A stretch of DNA of 64,000 bases from CALLCD01 sp039196965 (GTDB lineage: Bacteria; Pseudomonadota; Alphaproteobacteria; Caulobacterales; Hyphomonadaceae): contig JBCCUK010000012.1 of NCBI GenBank assembly GCA_039196965.1, forward strand, positions 1 through 64,000, given 5' to 3'. The notes under the pieces are model-generated. The model did not search any database, had not been told where the DNA came from, and worked only from the letters and a program-made list of their open reading frames with translations. This document shows positions 1 through 8,899 of the stretch, piece after piece (the first letter of the stretch is position 1; every line of letters begins with the position of its first letter). Both the position numbers and the translations under genes were made by a program.

Positions 1-1919
1 AAGTTCCCGAGATATTTTCAGTTTCTTCGAATTTGTCTTCGGATGGGTATTCGGAGCTTTATGCGGCATCGGTGTCTGATCCGGAGGGGTTCTGGCGGCG
101 CGCGGGTGCGCGGCTGGACTGGATCACGCCCTATACGAAGGTGAAGGACACAAGCTTCGCCCTGGAGGACTTCCACATTCGCTGGTTCGAGGATGGGGTT
201 CTCAATGTCTCGGCCAATTGCATCGACCGACATGTCGAGACCCGCGGTGACAAGACGGCCCTGATCCTGGAAGGCGATGAGCCGGGCGATGTCAAATCGG
301 TAACCTATAAAGAGCTTCTGGGGGAAGTCTCCCGGTTCGCCAACGTCCTCAAAAAACTCGGCGTCAAGAAGGGTGACCGGGTGACGATCTATATGCCGAT
401 GATCCTGGAGGCCGCCTATGCCATGCTCGCCTGCGCCCGGATCGGGGCGGTGCACTCTGTGGTGTTTGGCGGGTTCTCTCCGGAGGCCCTGGCCGGGCGC
501 ATCACCGATTGCGACAGCCGCTTTGTCATCACCGCCGATGAAGGCATGCGGGGCGGGCGGATTGTCCCCTTGAAGGCAAATGCCGACGCTGCCGCCGAGA
601 TTGCCGGCACCGAGCTGACCCAGCTCGTCATCCGGCGTACCGGTAATGACGTGGCCTGGCAGGACGGCCGCGACCACTGGCTCCATGAGGTGGCGGCAAC
701 CGTCTCCGATGACTGCCCGCCGGAGCCGATGAGTGCCGAGGACCCGCTCTTCATCCTCTATACGTCAGGCTCCACCGGTAAGCCGAAGGGGGTCCTCCAT
801 ACGACCGGTGGCTATCTTGTCTGGGCCTCGATGACCCATGAATATGTCTTCGATCTGAAGGAAGACGATGTCTACTGGTGCACCGCCGATGTCGGCTGGG
901 TCACGGGCCATTCCTATATTGTCTACGGACCGCTGGCGAACGGGGCGACGAGCCTGATGTTCGAGGGGGTGCCGACCTATCCCGATGCCTCCCGCTTCTG
1001 GCAGGTCTGCGATGATCATAAGGTGACCCTGTTCTACACCGCGCCGACGGCGATCCGCGCCCTGATGCGGGAAGGCGAGGGGCCGGTGAAGGCGCACAGC
1101 CGGTCCTCCATCCGCCTTTTGGGCACGGTCGGTGAGCCGATCAATCCGGAGGCCTGGGAGTGGTATTTCCACACGGTCGGTGAGGGCAGATGTCCGATTG
1201 TCGACACCTATTGGCAAACCGAAACCGGGGCCTCGATGATGGTGCCGCTTCCCGGGGCGACGGAGATGAAGCCGGGCGCAGCCTCCCATCCCATGTTCGG
1301 GGTGCAGCCGAAACTCCTCGATGCCGAGGGGGCTGAGCTCTCCGGGGCCACCGAAGGCAATCTCGTCATCGGTGACAGTTGGCCGGGCCAGATGCGCACG
1401 GTCTATGGCGACCATCAGCGCTTCATCGACACCTATTTCACCACCTATCCAGGCTACTATTTCACCGGCGATGGCTGCCGGCGGGACGAGGATGGCTTTT
1501 ACTGGATCACCGGCCGCGTCGATGATGTGATCAATGTCTCCGGTCACCGCATGGGCACAGCCGAGGTGGAAAGCGCCCTTGTCTCCCATGACGCGGTGGC
1601 CGAGGCCGCCGTGGTCGGCTATCCCCACGACATCAAGGGTCAGGGCATCTATGCCTATGTCACCCCGGTGGCAGGGGTTGAGGCCGGCCCTGAGCTCCGC
1701 GTCGAGCTTGTCCGCCATGTCCGCAAGGAAATCGGCCCGATCGCGACGCCCGACCTCCTGCAGTTTGCCGTGGGTCTGCCCAAGACCCGGTCCGGCAAGA
1801 TCATGCGCCGCATCCTGCGCAAAATCGCCGAGGACGATTTCTCCAACCTCGGAGACACCTCAACCCTCGCAGAACCAGACGTCGTCAATGACCTCATCCA
1901 AAATAGAATGAATCGTTGA
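1..1919 (+). CDS. acs: Acetyl-CoA synthetase, 5' end cut by the window
   Basis: Makes acetyl-CoA from acetate, ATP and CoA through acetyl-AMP in the cytoplasm. The frame is open from base 3 with no stop, and the residues before the first possible start (TTG at 33) still resemble the Acs N-terminus, so the true start lies upstream of the window. Visible are the AMP-binding P-loop TSGSTGKPKG, the WQTETG core motif, the hinge TGRVDDVINVSGHR, and the C-terminal RSGKIMRR, whose lysine is the known acetylation-controlled catalytic residue. About 635 residues are present, close to full length (about 650). It ends 474 bases before acnB and has clearly higher G+C than that gene. The identification is firm; only the start is unseen. 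Confidence 0.96.
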   Translation, partial: VPEIFSVSSNLSSDGYSELYAASVSDPEGFWRRAGARLDWITPYTKVKDTSFALEDFHIRWFEDGVLNVSANCIDRHVETRGDKTALILEGDEPGDVKSVTYKELLGEVSRFANVLKKLGVKKGDRVTIYMPMILEAAYAMLACARIGAVHSVVFGGFSPEALAGRITDCDSRFVITADEGMRGGRIVPLKANADAAAEIAGTELTQLVIRRTGNDVAWQDGRDHWLHEVAATVSDDCPPEPMSAEDPLFILYTSGSTGKPKGVLHTTGGYLVWASMTHEYVFDLKEDDVYWCTADVGWVTGHSYIVYGPLANGATSLMFEGVPTYPDASRFWQVCDDHKVTLFYTAPTAIRALMREGEGPVKAHSRSSIRLLGTVGEPINPEAWEWYFHTVGEGRCPIVDTYWQTETGASMMVPLPGATEMKPGAASHPMFGVQPKLLDAEGAELSGATEGNLVIGDSWPGQMRTVYGDHQRFIDTYFTTYPGYYFTGDGCRRDEDGFYWITGRVDDVINVSGHRMGTAEVESALVSHDAVAEAAVVGYPHDIKGQGIYAYVTPVAGVEAGPELRVELVRHVRKEIGPIATPDLLQFAVGLPKTRSGKIMRRILRKIAEDDFSNLGDTSTLAEPDVVNDLIQNRMNR

Positions 1920-2393
1920 AGGAAATTCATGGGGAATAGGGTCAACTGGCTGGACGTGCGTTAAGCCGGAGGCTATCTGCGCCCTATTTCCTGATGTGTT
2001 GCTACTTCAGAGCCTCTTTAATGGCTCGAATCGAGACTTTTCTGTAGAAAATGATGTTTTGTAAGGCTGATCATGATGTGTTTTCCGCCTTAAAAGTAGG
2101 ACAACAGATCGCTTCTGTCTGGGAAAACAGCGTAAAAGGCGCTTCTGACTGGTCGAATATGCCTGAATAATAACTTATAAATCTTTGTTTTTTATGAATA
2201 TATGTTCAAATCGGGGATGATTGCGCATGCTTGGTTGGGGCATTCAAAATGTTCACAAGGTTTTCAACCAATTGCGACAAACTTGAAACTCAACCACATT
2301 TTAAATACCTACGCAGCATAGAGCCACTAAAATTGCTTAAGAGTTTCACAGCTGGCGCTGTTCCGAAGCGCCGCACCATTGGTAGAGACGACG
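1920..2393. other. 474-base AT-rich gap between acs and acnB
   Basis: No convincing gene is seen on either strand. The stretch is much richer in A+T than acs and has several short T and A runs. It presumably carries the acnB promoter; I cannot place a clear -35/-10 pair. The only structured element noticed is an imperfect 13-bp direct repeat, annotated separately. Confidence 0.5.
2110..2152. repeat. Imperfect 13-bp direct repeat upstream of acnB
   Basis: CGCTTCTGTCTGG at 2110-2122 and CGCTTCTGACTGG at 2140-2152 differ at one base. Their starts are 30 bp apart, about three helical turns, which would suit a protein binding the same face of the DNA. The pair lies about 240 bp upstream of the acnB start. 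Function is unknown. Confidence 0.4.
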
Positions 2394-5186
2394 ATGAGTT
2401 TGTACGAAGATTATCTATCCGAAATTGCCACGCGCAAGGATCAAGGCCTGAATCCCAAGCCGATTGAGAGCAGTGAGCTTGTCAGCGAACTTATTGCGCA
2501 GATTAAAGACCTAGAGAACGAGCACCGGGCGCAGTCTCTTGATTTCTTCATTTACAACACGCTACCGGGCACAACGAGCGCGGCGGGGGAAAAAGCTAAA
2601 TTTCTGAAGGACATCATACTCAATAACTCTATCGTCGAAGAGCTATCTCCACCTTTTGCCTTCGAACTGCTCTCTCATATGAAGGGCGGCCCATCAGTCG
2701 AAGTTCTGCTTGATCTTGCGCTAGCGGATAATGCTTCGATTGCCCAACAGGCTGCGGATGTATTGAAGACCCAAGTCTTCCTCTATGAAGCCGACACTGA
2801 GCGACTCGAGGTCGCCTACTCTGGCGGAAGTGAAATCGCCAAGGAAATTCTGGAAAGCTACGCCAAGGCTGAGTTCTTCACCAAGCTTCCGGATATTGAT
2901 GAGACAATCCAGGTTGTGACCTACATCGCTGCCGAGGGTGACGTTTCGACCGACTTACTATCTCCCGGCAATCAAGCGCATTCCAGATCGGACCGGGAGC
3001 TGCACGGTAAGTGTATGATCTCTGAAATGGCCCAGGCCGAAATACACGACTTGCAAAGACAGCATCCCGATAAGCGAGTTATGCTCATTGCCGAGAAAGG
3101 GACCATGGGCGTCGGATCTTCAAGAATGTCTGGCGTAAACAACGTGGCTTTGTGGACAGGTAAGCAGGCCAGTCCCTATGTGCCTTTCGTAAATATTGCA
3201 CCAATTGTTGCAGGCACCAATGGCATTTCGCCGATCTTCCTTACAACCGTTGGCGTTACCGGGGGTATTGGTGTCGACCTGAGAAATTGGGTCAAAAAAC
3301 TAGATGCAGAAGGTCAGCCTGTCCTTGATGAAAATGACGATCCTGTTTTGGAGCAGGTTTATTCTGTAGATACCGGAACTGTACTGACAATTAATACGAA
3401 AACCAAAAAGTTATATAATGAGGATGGCAGCAAAGAGCTTGTTAATATCTCTTCTTCCCTAACACCACAAAAGGTAGAATTTATAAAAGCGGGCGGATCC
3501 TACGCAATCGTCTTCGGCAAGAAGCTGCAGAACTTTGCAGCTGAAACACTGGGTATAAAACTGCCGCCTGTATATGCAGTATCCAAAGAAATATCGCATG
3601 AGGGGCAAGGTCTTACAGCGGTCGAAAAGATATTCAATAAAAACGCTATGGGTGTGACGAAGGAAACTGTCTTGCATGCCGGATCTGATGTCCGAGTCAA
3701 GGTGAATATTGTCGGATCGCAAGATACGACCGGATTGATGACGTCCCAGGAATTGGAGGCTATGGCGGCCACAATCATCTCTCCAACGGTCGATGGCGCT
3801 TACCAGTCTGGCTGCCACACGGCCTCAGTATGGGATAAGAAAGCTCAAGCGAATATTCCGAAGCTGATGAGTTTTATGAACCAGTTCGGTCTGATTACCG
3901 CAAGGGATCCCGAGGGCGTATATCATTCTATGACCGATGTTATTCATAAGGTCCTGAATGATATTACAGTTGATGATTGGGCTGTGATCATTGGCGGCGA
4001 CTCACATACACGAATGTCCAAGGGCGTCGCTTTCGGAGCCGACTCCGGAACTGTTGCCTTGGCTCTCGCCACCGGCGAGGCGACCATGCCCATCCCGGAG
4101 TCTGTCAAGGTGACCTTCAAAGGGACGCTGAAGGATCATATGGATTTCCGTGATGTGGTTCATGCGACCCAGGCACAAATGTTGAAAAAATTCGGCGACA
4201 ATGTTTTTCAAGGGCGCGTTATCGAGGTCCACATAGGTACGCTTATCGCCGATCAAGCATTTACCTTCACAGACTGGACGGCCGAGATGAAGGCCAAGGC
4301 GTCGATCTGTATCTCAGAGGACGAAACACTTATTAAGTCTCTCGAAATTGCGAAGAGCAGAATTCAGATTATGATCGATAAGGGCATGGAGAATAGTGCC
4401 CAGACCCTGCACAGTCTGATCAAGATTGCCGACAAGCGGATAGCGGAGATCCGATCAGGTGAAAATCCCGCGTTGGCTCCGGATGATAACGCGAAGTATT
4501 TCGCCGAGTTTGTCGTCGACCTTGATCAAATTGTAGAGCCTATGATCGCAGACCCTGACGTAAACAATGCCGATGTGTCCAAGCGATATACCCATGATAC
4601 AATTCGGCCAGTGTCTTATTATAATGCCGAGAAGAAAGTAGACCTTGGTTTTGTCGGTTCCTGCATGGTTCATAAGGGCGATATGAAAATCGTCGCTCAA
4701 ATGCTGAAGAACCTAGAAAAGAAAAACGGTAAAGTGGAATTCAAAGCACCACTCGTCGTGGCGGCTCCGACATACAATATTATCGATGAATTGAAAGAAG
4801 AGGGTGATTGGAGCGTCTTGCAAAAATACTCAGGCTTTGAGTTCGATGATTTGCTTCCTAAAAGTTCGGCCCGGACGGAATATGAAAATGTTCTCTATCT
4901 TGAGCGGCCCGGATGTAACCTGTGTATGGGCAATCAGGAAAAGGCGGAAAAAGGCGACACTGTTCTAGCGACCTCGACGCGTTTGTTCCAAGGACGTGTC
5001 GTTGAGGATTCTGAAGAGAAAAAAGGAGAGTCCCTCTTGGCGTCGACGCCGGTAGTTGTTCTTTCCGCGGTTCTTGGACGGACACCGACGATGGATGAGT
5101 ACAAGTCTGCGGTGGAGGGAATTAACCTAACCAAGTTTGCTCCGCCTCTAAAAAAGCCAATTGATCGCCTTTCGGTGCATTACTAG
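2394..5186 (+). CDS. acnB: Aconitate hydratase B (bifunctional aconitase / 2-methylisocitrate dehydratase)
   Basis: TCA-cycle enzyme interconverting citrate and isocitrate with a 4Fe-4S cluster; AcnB enzymes can also hydrate 2-methylaconitate. The N-terminal HEAT-like domain is followed by the swivel domain and catalytic domains with SQDTTGLM and GGDSHTRMSKGVAFGADSG. Cluster ligands are visible: Cys in GSCMVHKGD (near residue 757) and the pair in GCNLCMGNQ (near 841 and 844). The frame also opens at TTG 2379, but ATG 2394 gives the usual MSLYEDYL start. At 930 residues it is longer than E. coli AcnB (865). Many alphaproteobacteria rely on AcnA, and the gene has lower G+C and more AT-ending codons than acs, so acquisition by transfer is possible (inference). 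Confidence 0.96.
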   Translation: MSLYEDYLSEIATRKDQGLNPKPIESSELVSELIAQIKDLENEHRAQSLDFFIYNTLPGTTSAAGEKAKFLKDIILNNSIVEELSPPFAFELLSHMKGGPSVEVLLDLALADNASIAQQAADVLKTQVFLYEADTERLEVAYSGGSEIAKEILESYAKAEFFTKLPDIDETIQVVTYIAAEGDVSTDLLSPGNQAHSRSDRELHGKCMISEMAQAEIHDLQRQHPDKRVMLIAEKGTMGVGSSRMSGVNNVALWTGKQASPYVPFVNIAPIVAGTNGISPIFLTTVGVTGGIGVDLRNWVKKLDAEGQPVLDENDDPVLEQVYSVDTGTVLTINTKTKKLYNEDGSKELVNISSSLTPQKVEFIKAGGSYAIVFGKKLQNFAAETLGIKLPPVYAVSKEISHEGQGLTAVEKIFNKNAMGVTKETVLHAGSDVRVKVNIVGSQDTTGLMTSQELEAMAATIISPTVDGAYQSGCHTASVWDKKAQANIPKLMSFMNQFGLITARDPEGVYHSMTDVIHKVLNDITVDDWAVIIGGDSHTRMSKGVAFGADSGTVALALATGEATMPIPESVKVTFKGTLKDHMDFRDVVHATQAQMLKKFGDNVFQGRVIEVHIGTLIADQAFTFTDWTAEMKAKASICISEDETLIKSLEIAKSRIQIMIDKGMENSAQTLHSLIKIADKRIAEIRSGENPALAPDDNAKYFAEFVVDLDQIVEPMIADPDVNNADVSKRYTHDTIRPVSYYNAEKKVDLGFVGSCMVHKGDMKIVAQMLKNLEKKNGKVEFKAPLVVAAPTYNIIDELKEEGDWSVLQKYSGFEFDDLLPKSSARTEYENVLYLERPGCNLCMGNQEKAEKGDTVLATSTRLFQGRVVEDSEEKKGESLLASTPVVVLSAVLGRTPTMDEYKSAVEGINLTKFAPPLKKPIDRLSVHY

Positions 5187-5409
5187 GCTTTGTGACTATT
5201 ACCGAAAGTGAAGAGCGGTCAGCCCCTTATCTGTTTTGATGAGCAACTTACTGCAATGCTCTTATATTAATTTGTATGAGCTTGTATGATCATCTGATGA
5301 CTGAGAGCGCCGTGTTAGCTTATTGGTCAAATAATCTTGCGGAACTTGCTTCAACTTATTTGCTGATATCGCCAGATAGTGGTTTCATGGAACCTAGTAA
5401 GCGCCGCCG

Positions 5410-6078
5410 ATGAACAAGGTCACTGCAATGTCCCGCAAAAAAACTGAAAGTCTGCTGGAAAATAGTGGAAATCTTTCAACGGTTTCAGCTGCTCCAAGAG
5501 AATCCCAGCGTACATTGGAGCGTGCTATTGGGGCGCAGATCAGGCATTTTCGGCGTCAACGGGACCTTTCAGTAGGAGATCTCGCAAGCGGAGCACAGGT
5601 TTCCGTTAGCATGATTTCAAAGATTGAAAATGGCCAGATTTCGCCGTCGCTGACAAGTCTTCAGGCAATTGCGAATGCTCTGTCAGTTTCGATTTCATCC
5701 TTGTTTACGTCAGCTGAAGAGAACAGGGATTGTTCGATTGTCGAAAGCGGCGGCGGAGTTAAAATTGAAAGACGAGGTAGCAAACTCGGCCACGTCTATA
5801 CACTGCTCGGACATATTCCCCACGGCAAGCTCGTTGTCGAACCTTACCTCATCACACTTAATGAAGAATCCGCACCTTATACGCGCTTCCGCCACGAGAC
5901 TTTGGAGTTAATTTATATGCTCGAGGGTGAGATAATTTATCATCACGCCGGATCAACCTACAAATTGGCTCCGGGAGATACAATGCTGTTTGACTCACGG
6001 GCTTTACATGGCCCTGAGGAGTTGCTTTCGCCTACAATCAGATACCTATCAATTATTATTTACAATCGCGACGCTTGA
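5410..6078 (+). CDS. XRE-family regulator with C-terminal cupin domain
   Basis: One-component transcription regulator of the HTH-plus-cupin type common beside amine, amino-acid and polyamine catabolic genes. The HTH_3 domain lies at about residues 41-93, including the recognition region VSVSMISKIENGQISPSL. The cupin fold, a likely ligand sensor, is at about 140-215 with RFRHETLELIYMLEG and LAPGDTMLF. It is 222 residues from ATG 5410; an in-frame ATG at 5428 has a better-spaced AAGG and may be the real start. It is convergent with the microprotein and amt genes at the edge of the methylamine locus. It is the best local candidate for binding the TTTCTT-N3-AAGAAA dyads upstream of amt and mgsA, but that link is inference. 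Confidence 0.88.
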   Translation: MNKVTAMSRKKTESLLENSGNLSTVSAAPRESQRTLERAIGAQIRHFRRQRDLSVGDLASGAQVSVSMISKIENGQISPSLTSLQAIANALSVSISSLFTSAEENRDCSIVESGGGVKIERRGSKLGHVYTLLGHIPHGKLVVEPYLITLNEESAPYTRFRHETLELIYMLEGEIIYHHAGSTYKLAPGDTMLFDSRALHGPEELLSPTIRYLSIIIYNRDA

Positions 6079-6127
6079 ACGTTCACGGCTGTCGATAGGC
6101 TGCCCAGCTAGCTACTTCTTCGAGTGA

Positions 6128-6304
6128 CTATTTTTCGTCATCTATTCGGGCTGATCTATAAGCATGATTTTCGTGGCTACTACCCGAATAAATCGCCCCC
6201 AGTATGAGAGTGGAAGCCAATACGATAATCACCCCCAATGCTATCGGAAAATCTGCAAATGTGAATATGGGGCCGACAGAGACAAAGATAGGTGAGACTG
6301 ACAT
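6128..6304 (-). CDS. 58-residue single-span membrane microprotein downstream of amt
   Basis: A short frame not matching any family I know. It starts at ATG 6304 behind AAGGAG with 8-base spacing and ends at TAG 6128. The stop of amt is only 20 bases upstream, so it is very likely co-transcribed with amt. The first ~20 residues are weakly hydrophobic; a strongly hydrophobic stretch at about 20-40 (IALGVIIVLASTLILGAIYS) predicts one transmembrane helix. A charged, soluble tail ends in RIDDEK. Small membrane proteins beside transporters often modulate them, but a link to Amt is inference. The good ribosome site, operonic placement and protein-like composition support it as a real gene. Confidence 0.7.
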   Translation of the reverse strand: MSVSPIFVSVGPIFTFADFPIALGVIIVLASTLILGAIYSGSSHENHAYRSARIDDEK

Positions 6305-6324
6305 AGCTTAAGCTCCTTGAGCAG

Positions 6325-7632
6325 TTAGTAGATTGCGCGTTCAGGGTAGGCAGGAACGGGAACTTTGGTTGCGTCCAGACCAAGATCTTGGGCAACATCG
6401 GGAACACGAAGAGCGCCCATCATTTTCATGATCAGCGAAATCGTAAAGCCAGGAATGAAGCCTGCGCACGCACAGACAAAGATACCGACAATTTGGCCAA
6501 GTAATGAGACAGCCGGCAGATCTGCGACATTCGCATATCCAGCGCCAAAGACACCAACAGCCAGAAGAGCAAGAATACCGCACCAGCCATGGACGGCGAC
6601 GGCACCTACTGCATCGTCAATACCCAACCGAGTAAGCCAACTATCGATCAGTTTGATGGTTGCGCCACCAACAAAAGCAAGCAGGAAGGCAAGTGGCGGA
6701 AACCAAATATCCATACCGGCCGCAACAGTGATTATGCCAGCAAGGCCGCCCGACATCATCCAAAAGGGATCGCGAGTAAACATCCAGGCACCAATTACGC
6801 CGCCGGAGAAACCCATCAGGGCGTTGAACGCCACGGAGGACAGGGTCATCGGTTGTCCATAAATGTTAGTCCACTGATCGCCAGCATTCATGATAACGCA
6901 TGCCGCCAAAAATCCGAAAAAGCCGACAATTATAAGCATGAGACCGATCAAAACCATCGGCACATTGTGCGCATGAAGATCGACTGGCTGTCCAGCGAGA
7001 TCAAAGCGACCGACCCTTGGGCCAAGATTGATTAGAACTCCGAGCGTGAATGAGGCTGCAACAAGGTGAACAACGCCAGCAGCAGCGAAATCGTGAAATC
7101 CCCATTTTGTGAGTAGCCAACCATCGGGGTGCCAGCCCCAGGCACCGACGAGGTTCCAAACGACTGACCCCAATAGTATCGCAAGTACCACGAATGCCCC
7201 TGTTCTTATCCGTTCAATGACAGATCCCGATAGTATCGATGCCGTGGTCGCCGCAAAAAGGGTAAACGCCGCCCAAAACACGCCGGTTGCATTATCAGCT
7301 GTATTTGGGCCCATCGCGTTGGCCCAGGGAAGCCCGGCATCGCCATCGCTGATTGGAATAAATCCATTCGGCATAGCGAGATAAATCCACCATCCAAATA
7401 AGAAGAATGTGGGCGCAACAAATGCAAGCGCAAGAATGTTCTTTATACCGGAGGCGAGCACGTTCTTGGCTCTGGAGGCACCCATCTCGTATGATAAAAA
7501 GCCAGCATGAATGATCATCATAAAGGCTACAGTCCAGAAATAGAAAATCTCTGTATCAATTGTGCCGAGCATTTGCGACGATGCTTCTAGCTGCTCGATA
7601 CGAGCGAGCAAGTCTGCTGTTTGTTCGTCCAC
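6325..7632 (-). CDS. amt: Ammonium transporter, Amt family
   Basis: Inner-membrane channel for ammonium, or possibly methylammonium, with eleven predicted helices. Family motifs are visible, for example FYFWTVAFMMIIHAGF at the first helix, the pore region including NPLGPRVGRFD-type sequence, and DDAVGAVAVHGWCGI near the C-terminus with the conserved His. I chose GTG 7632 because it follows GGGGAGAA at good spacing; an upstream in-frame ATG at 7674 has no such site. The chosen form begins with about 30 polar, helical residues (VDEQTADLLARIEQLEASSQ) in front of the first helix, unlike the usual signal-like Amt start. It lies after dmmC and before the microprotein, which ties it to amine nitrogen use. 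Confidence 0.93.
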   Translation of the reverse strand: MDEQTADLLARIEQLEASSQMLGTIDTEIFYFWTVAFMMIIHAGFLSYEMGASRAKNVLASGIKNILALAFVAPTFFLFGWWIYLAMPNGFIPISDGDAGLPWANAMGPNTADNATGVFWAAFTLFAATTASILSGSVIERIRTGAFVVLAILLGSVVWNLVGAWGWHPDGWLLTKWGFHDFAAAGVVHLVAASFTLGVLINLGPRVGRFDLAGQPVDLHAHNVPMVLIGLMLIIVGFFGFLAACVIMNAGDQWTNIYGQPMTLSSVAFNALMGFSGGVIGAWMFTRDPFWMMSGGLAGIITVAAGMDIWFPPLAFLLAFVGGATIKLIDSWLTRLGIDDAVGAVAVHGWCGILALLAVGVFGAGYANVADLPAVSLLGQIVGIFVCACAGFIPGFTISLIMKMMGALRVPDVAQDLGLDATKVPVPAYPERAIY

Positions 7633-7712
7633 TGAATTTCTCCCCAGGCAACATTGAAGCGTTTGAAAGAGCACTACACGGCTTACTCAAATAGTCTCTT
7701 AGGGAAAAGATT

Positions 7713-7727
7713 TTTCTTTGTAAGAAA
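7713..7727. promoter_or_regulatory. 15-bp dyad operator candidate upstream of amt
   Basis: TTTCTT-TGT-AAGAAA is a perfect 6-bp inverted repeat with a 3-base spacer. On the minus strand a TTGACA (7735-7730) sits just before it, with 17 bases to the next hexamer AATCTT, so the dyad would occupy the promoter spacer. That placement suits repression. The same dyad occurs upstream of mgsA at a nearly equal distance from the start codon. Confidence 0.55.
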
Positions 7728-7830
7728 TTTGTCAATCCCGGCAGTGCTGTGTCTCTTCACCTTCGAAGATTAGCTTCAGTCTTATGCATCATTGCACAGC
7801 AAGTGCGCACAAATCGGCAAGCTGTTAGGT

Positions 7831-8886
7831 CTAGTTTTCAAGGTGGAGGTCCGGCCAAACCCCGTTGGAGGTTGGTTTTCCATCATCAAACTGAGATAGG
7901 TAATCGACGATAAGAGGCCGATTGTCGATGAACCCCTTATAAGTTGCAAGTTCCGCGGGCAAATCGCGGATCACCCGGTGGAGGCGACATCCCCATTTCG
8001 GGATTGTGGCCAGATCTTCTAGTGAAATCAGATAACAGCGGATCGGAAAGGCGAGGGCGTTTGATCGCGGCAACCGATAAAAGGTTTGTAATTCAACGCG
8101 CAAGTGCTGTTTTTGACCGACATTTTCAGGTGTAAGAGTTGTCTTTTGAATACCCCATTTATGATAATTCTCCGGGCTCGTATCAAGGAGCGGATTTACG
8201 GTCATGGTCCAGTTCAGCCTTCGTGCAGGGCTGCCCTGCTGGATATTGAGCAGGAATTTCAGAGCGCGCTGAAAGATACCCATTTCATGAGCCATTGGCA
8301 CGGGAGCGTGCCATTCGAAGAAATTCATTCCGATATCAAAGTCGAGCGACCAGTCAGCTTGCGTGGTGACCATACCCGCGTCCATCCAGAGATTTCCTTC
8401 TCTCTGGTCGAGGACACAGTGATCGCCTTGAGTTTGGCGAGCGATATATTCCAGTGGTGGATAGGGGAGGGTGGTTGCATCCAGAAATCTGAACGTATCG
8501 TCTATCTCAAGCGGTTTGTTAATCCACCGCCACCGATCGCCATCGCGATGCAATTCGAACAGATCCGGATAATCCTCCGATTTCGAGATCATAATTAGTT
8601 CGAGTAAGTCCCATCCCGCCAATTCCATATGAGGTAGCGACTGACATCGAAGAGGGTCTTCTGTAAGGACCAGTGCGCGATCCCTCATCTCCGATATATA
8701 GTGTTCATCAACATCAAAACGCTTTTCGTAGACCGAACCTTCAGGGCCGCCTCGGTGTCGCTCCATATTCACCGAGTAAATGTAGCTGTCTTCATGGAAA
8801 GGAAATGGAAAGCGCCTTATGGCCTTATCTGAATTGTGGAATGTATAATCGTCTCGGAATGTTTCTTCATTAAACTGAATGGTCAT
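7831..8886 (-). CDS. dmmC: Dimethylamine monooxygenase subunit DmmC (HODM alpha-like, DUF3445)
   Basis: Member of the heme-dependent oxidative N-demethylase alpha-subunit-like family (PF11927). In Ruegeria pomeroyi DmmABC converts dimethylamine to methylamine plus formaldehyde. The protein is 351 residues and soluble, without signal peptide or membrane span. It has the family-typical start region (FPFPFHEDSYIYSVNMERH) and a central ITYKDL-like equivalent replaced here by PVPMAHEMGIFQRALKFL. It is the last dmm gene, 13 bases after dmmB, in the order dmmD-A-B-C described for this system. The subunit assignment rests on that order and the family; which subunit carries the catalytic heme or metal is not settled from sequence alone. 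Confidence 0.85.
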   Translation of the reverse strand: MTIQFNEETFRDDYTFHNSDKAIRRFPFPFHEDSYIYSVNMERHRGGPEGSVYEKRFDVDEHYISEMRDRALVLTEDPLRCQSLPHMELAGWDLLELIMISKSEDYPDLFELHRDGDRWRWINKPLEIDDTFRFLDATTLPYPPLEYIARQTQGDHCVLDQREGNLWMDAGMVTTQADWSLDFDIGMNFFEWHAPVPMAHEMGIFQRALKFLLNIQQGSPARRLNWTMTVNPLLDTSPENYHKWGIQKTTLTPENVGQKQHLRVELQTFYRLPRSNALAFPIRCYLISLEDLATIPKWGCRLHRVIRDLPAELATYKGFIDNRPLIVDYLSQFDDGKPTSNGVWPDLHLEN

Positions 8887-8899
8887 AAGATCCGCCTCC

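Noticed and set aside
765..1718. Long minus-strand frame inside acs
   Set aside because: It is the complementary-strand shadow of a high-G+C gene; the protein is low in structure and has no family motif.
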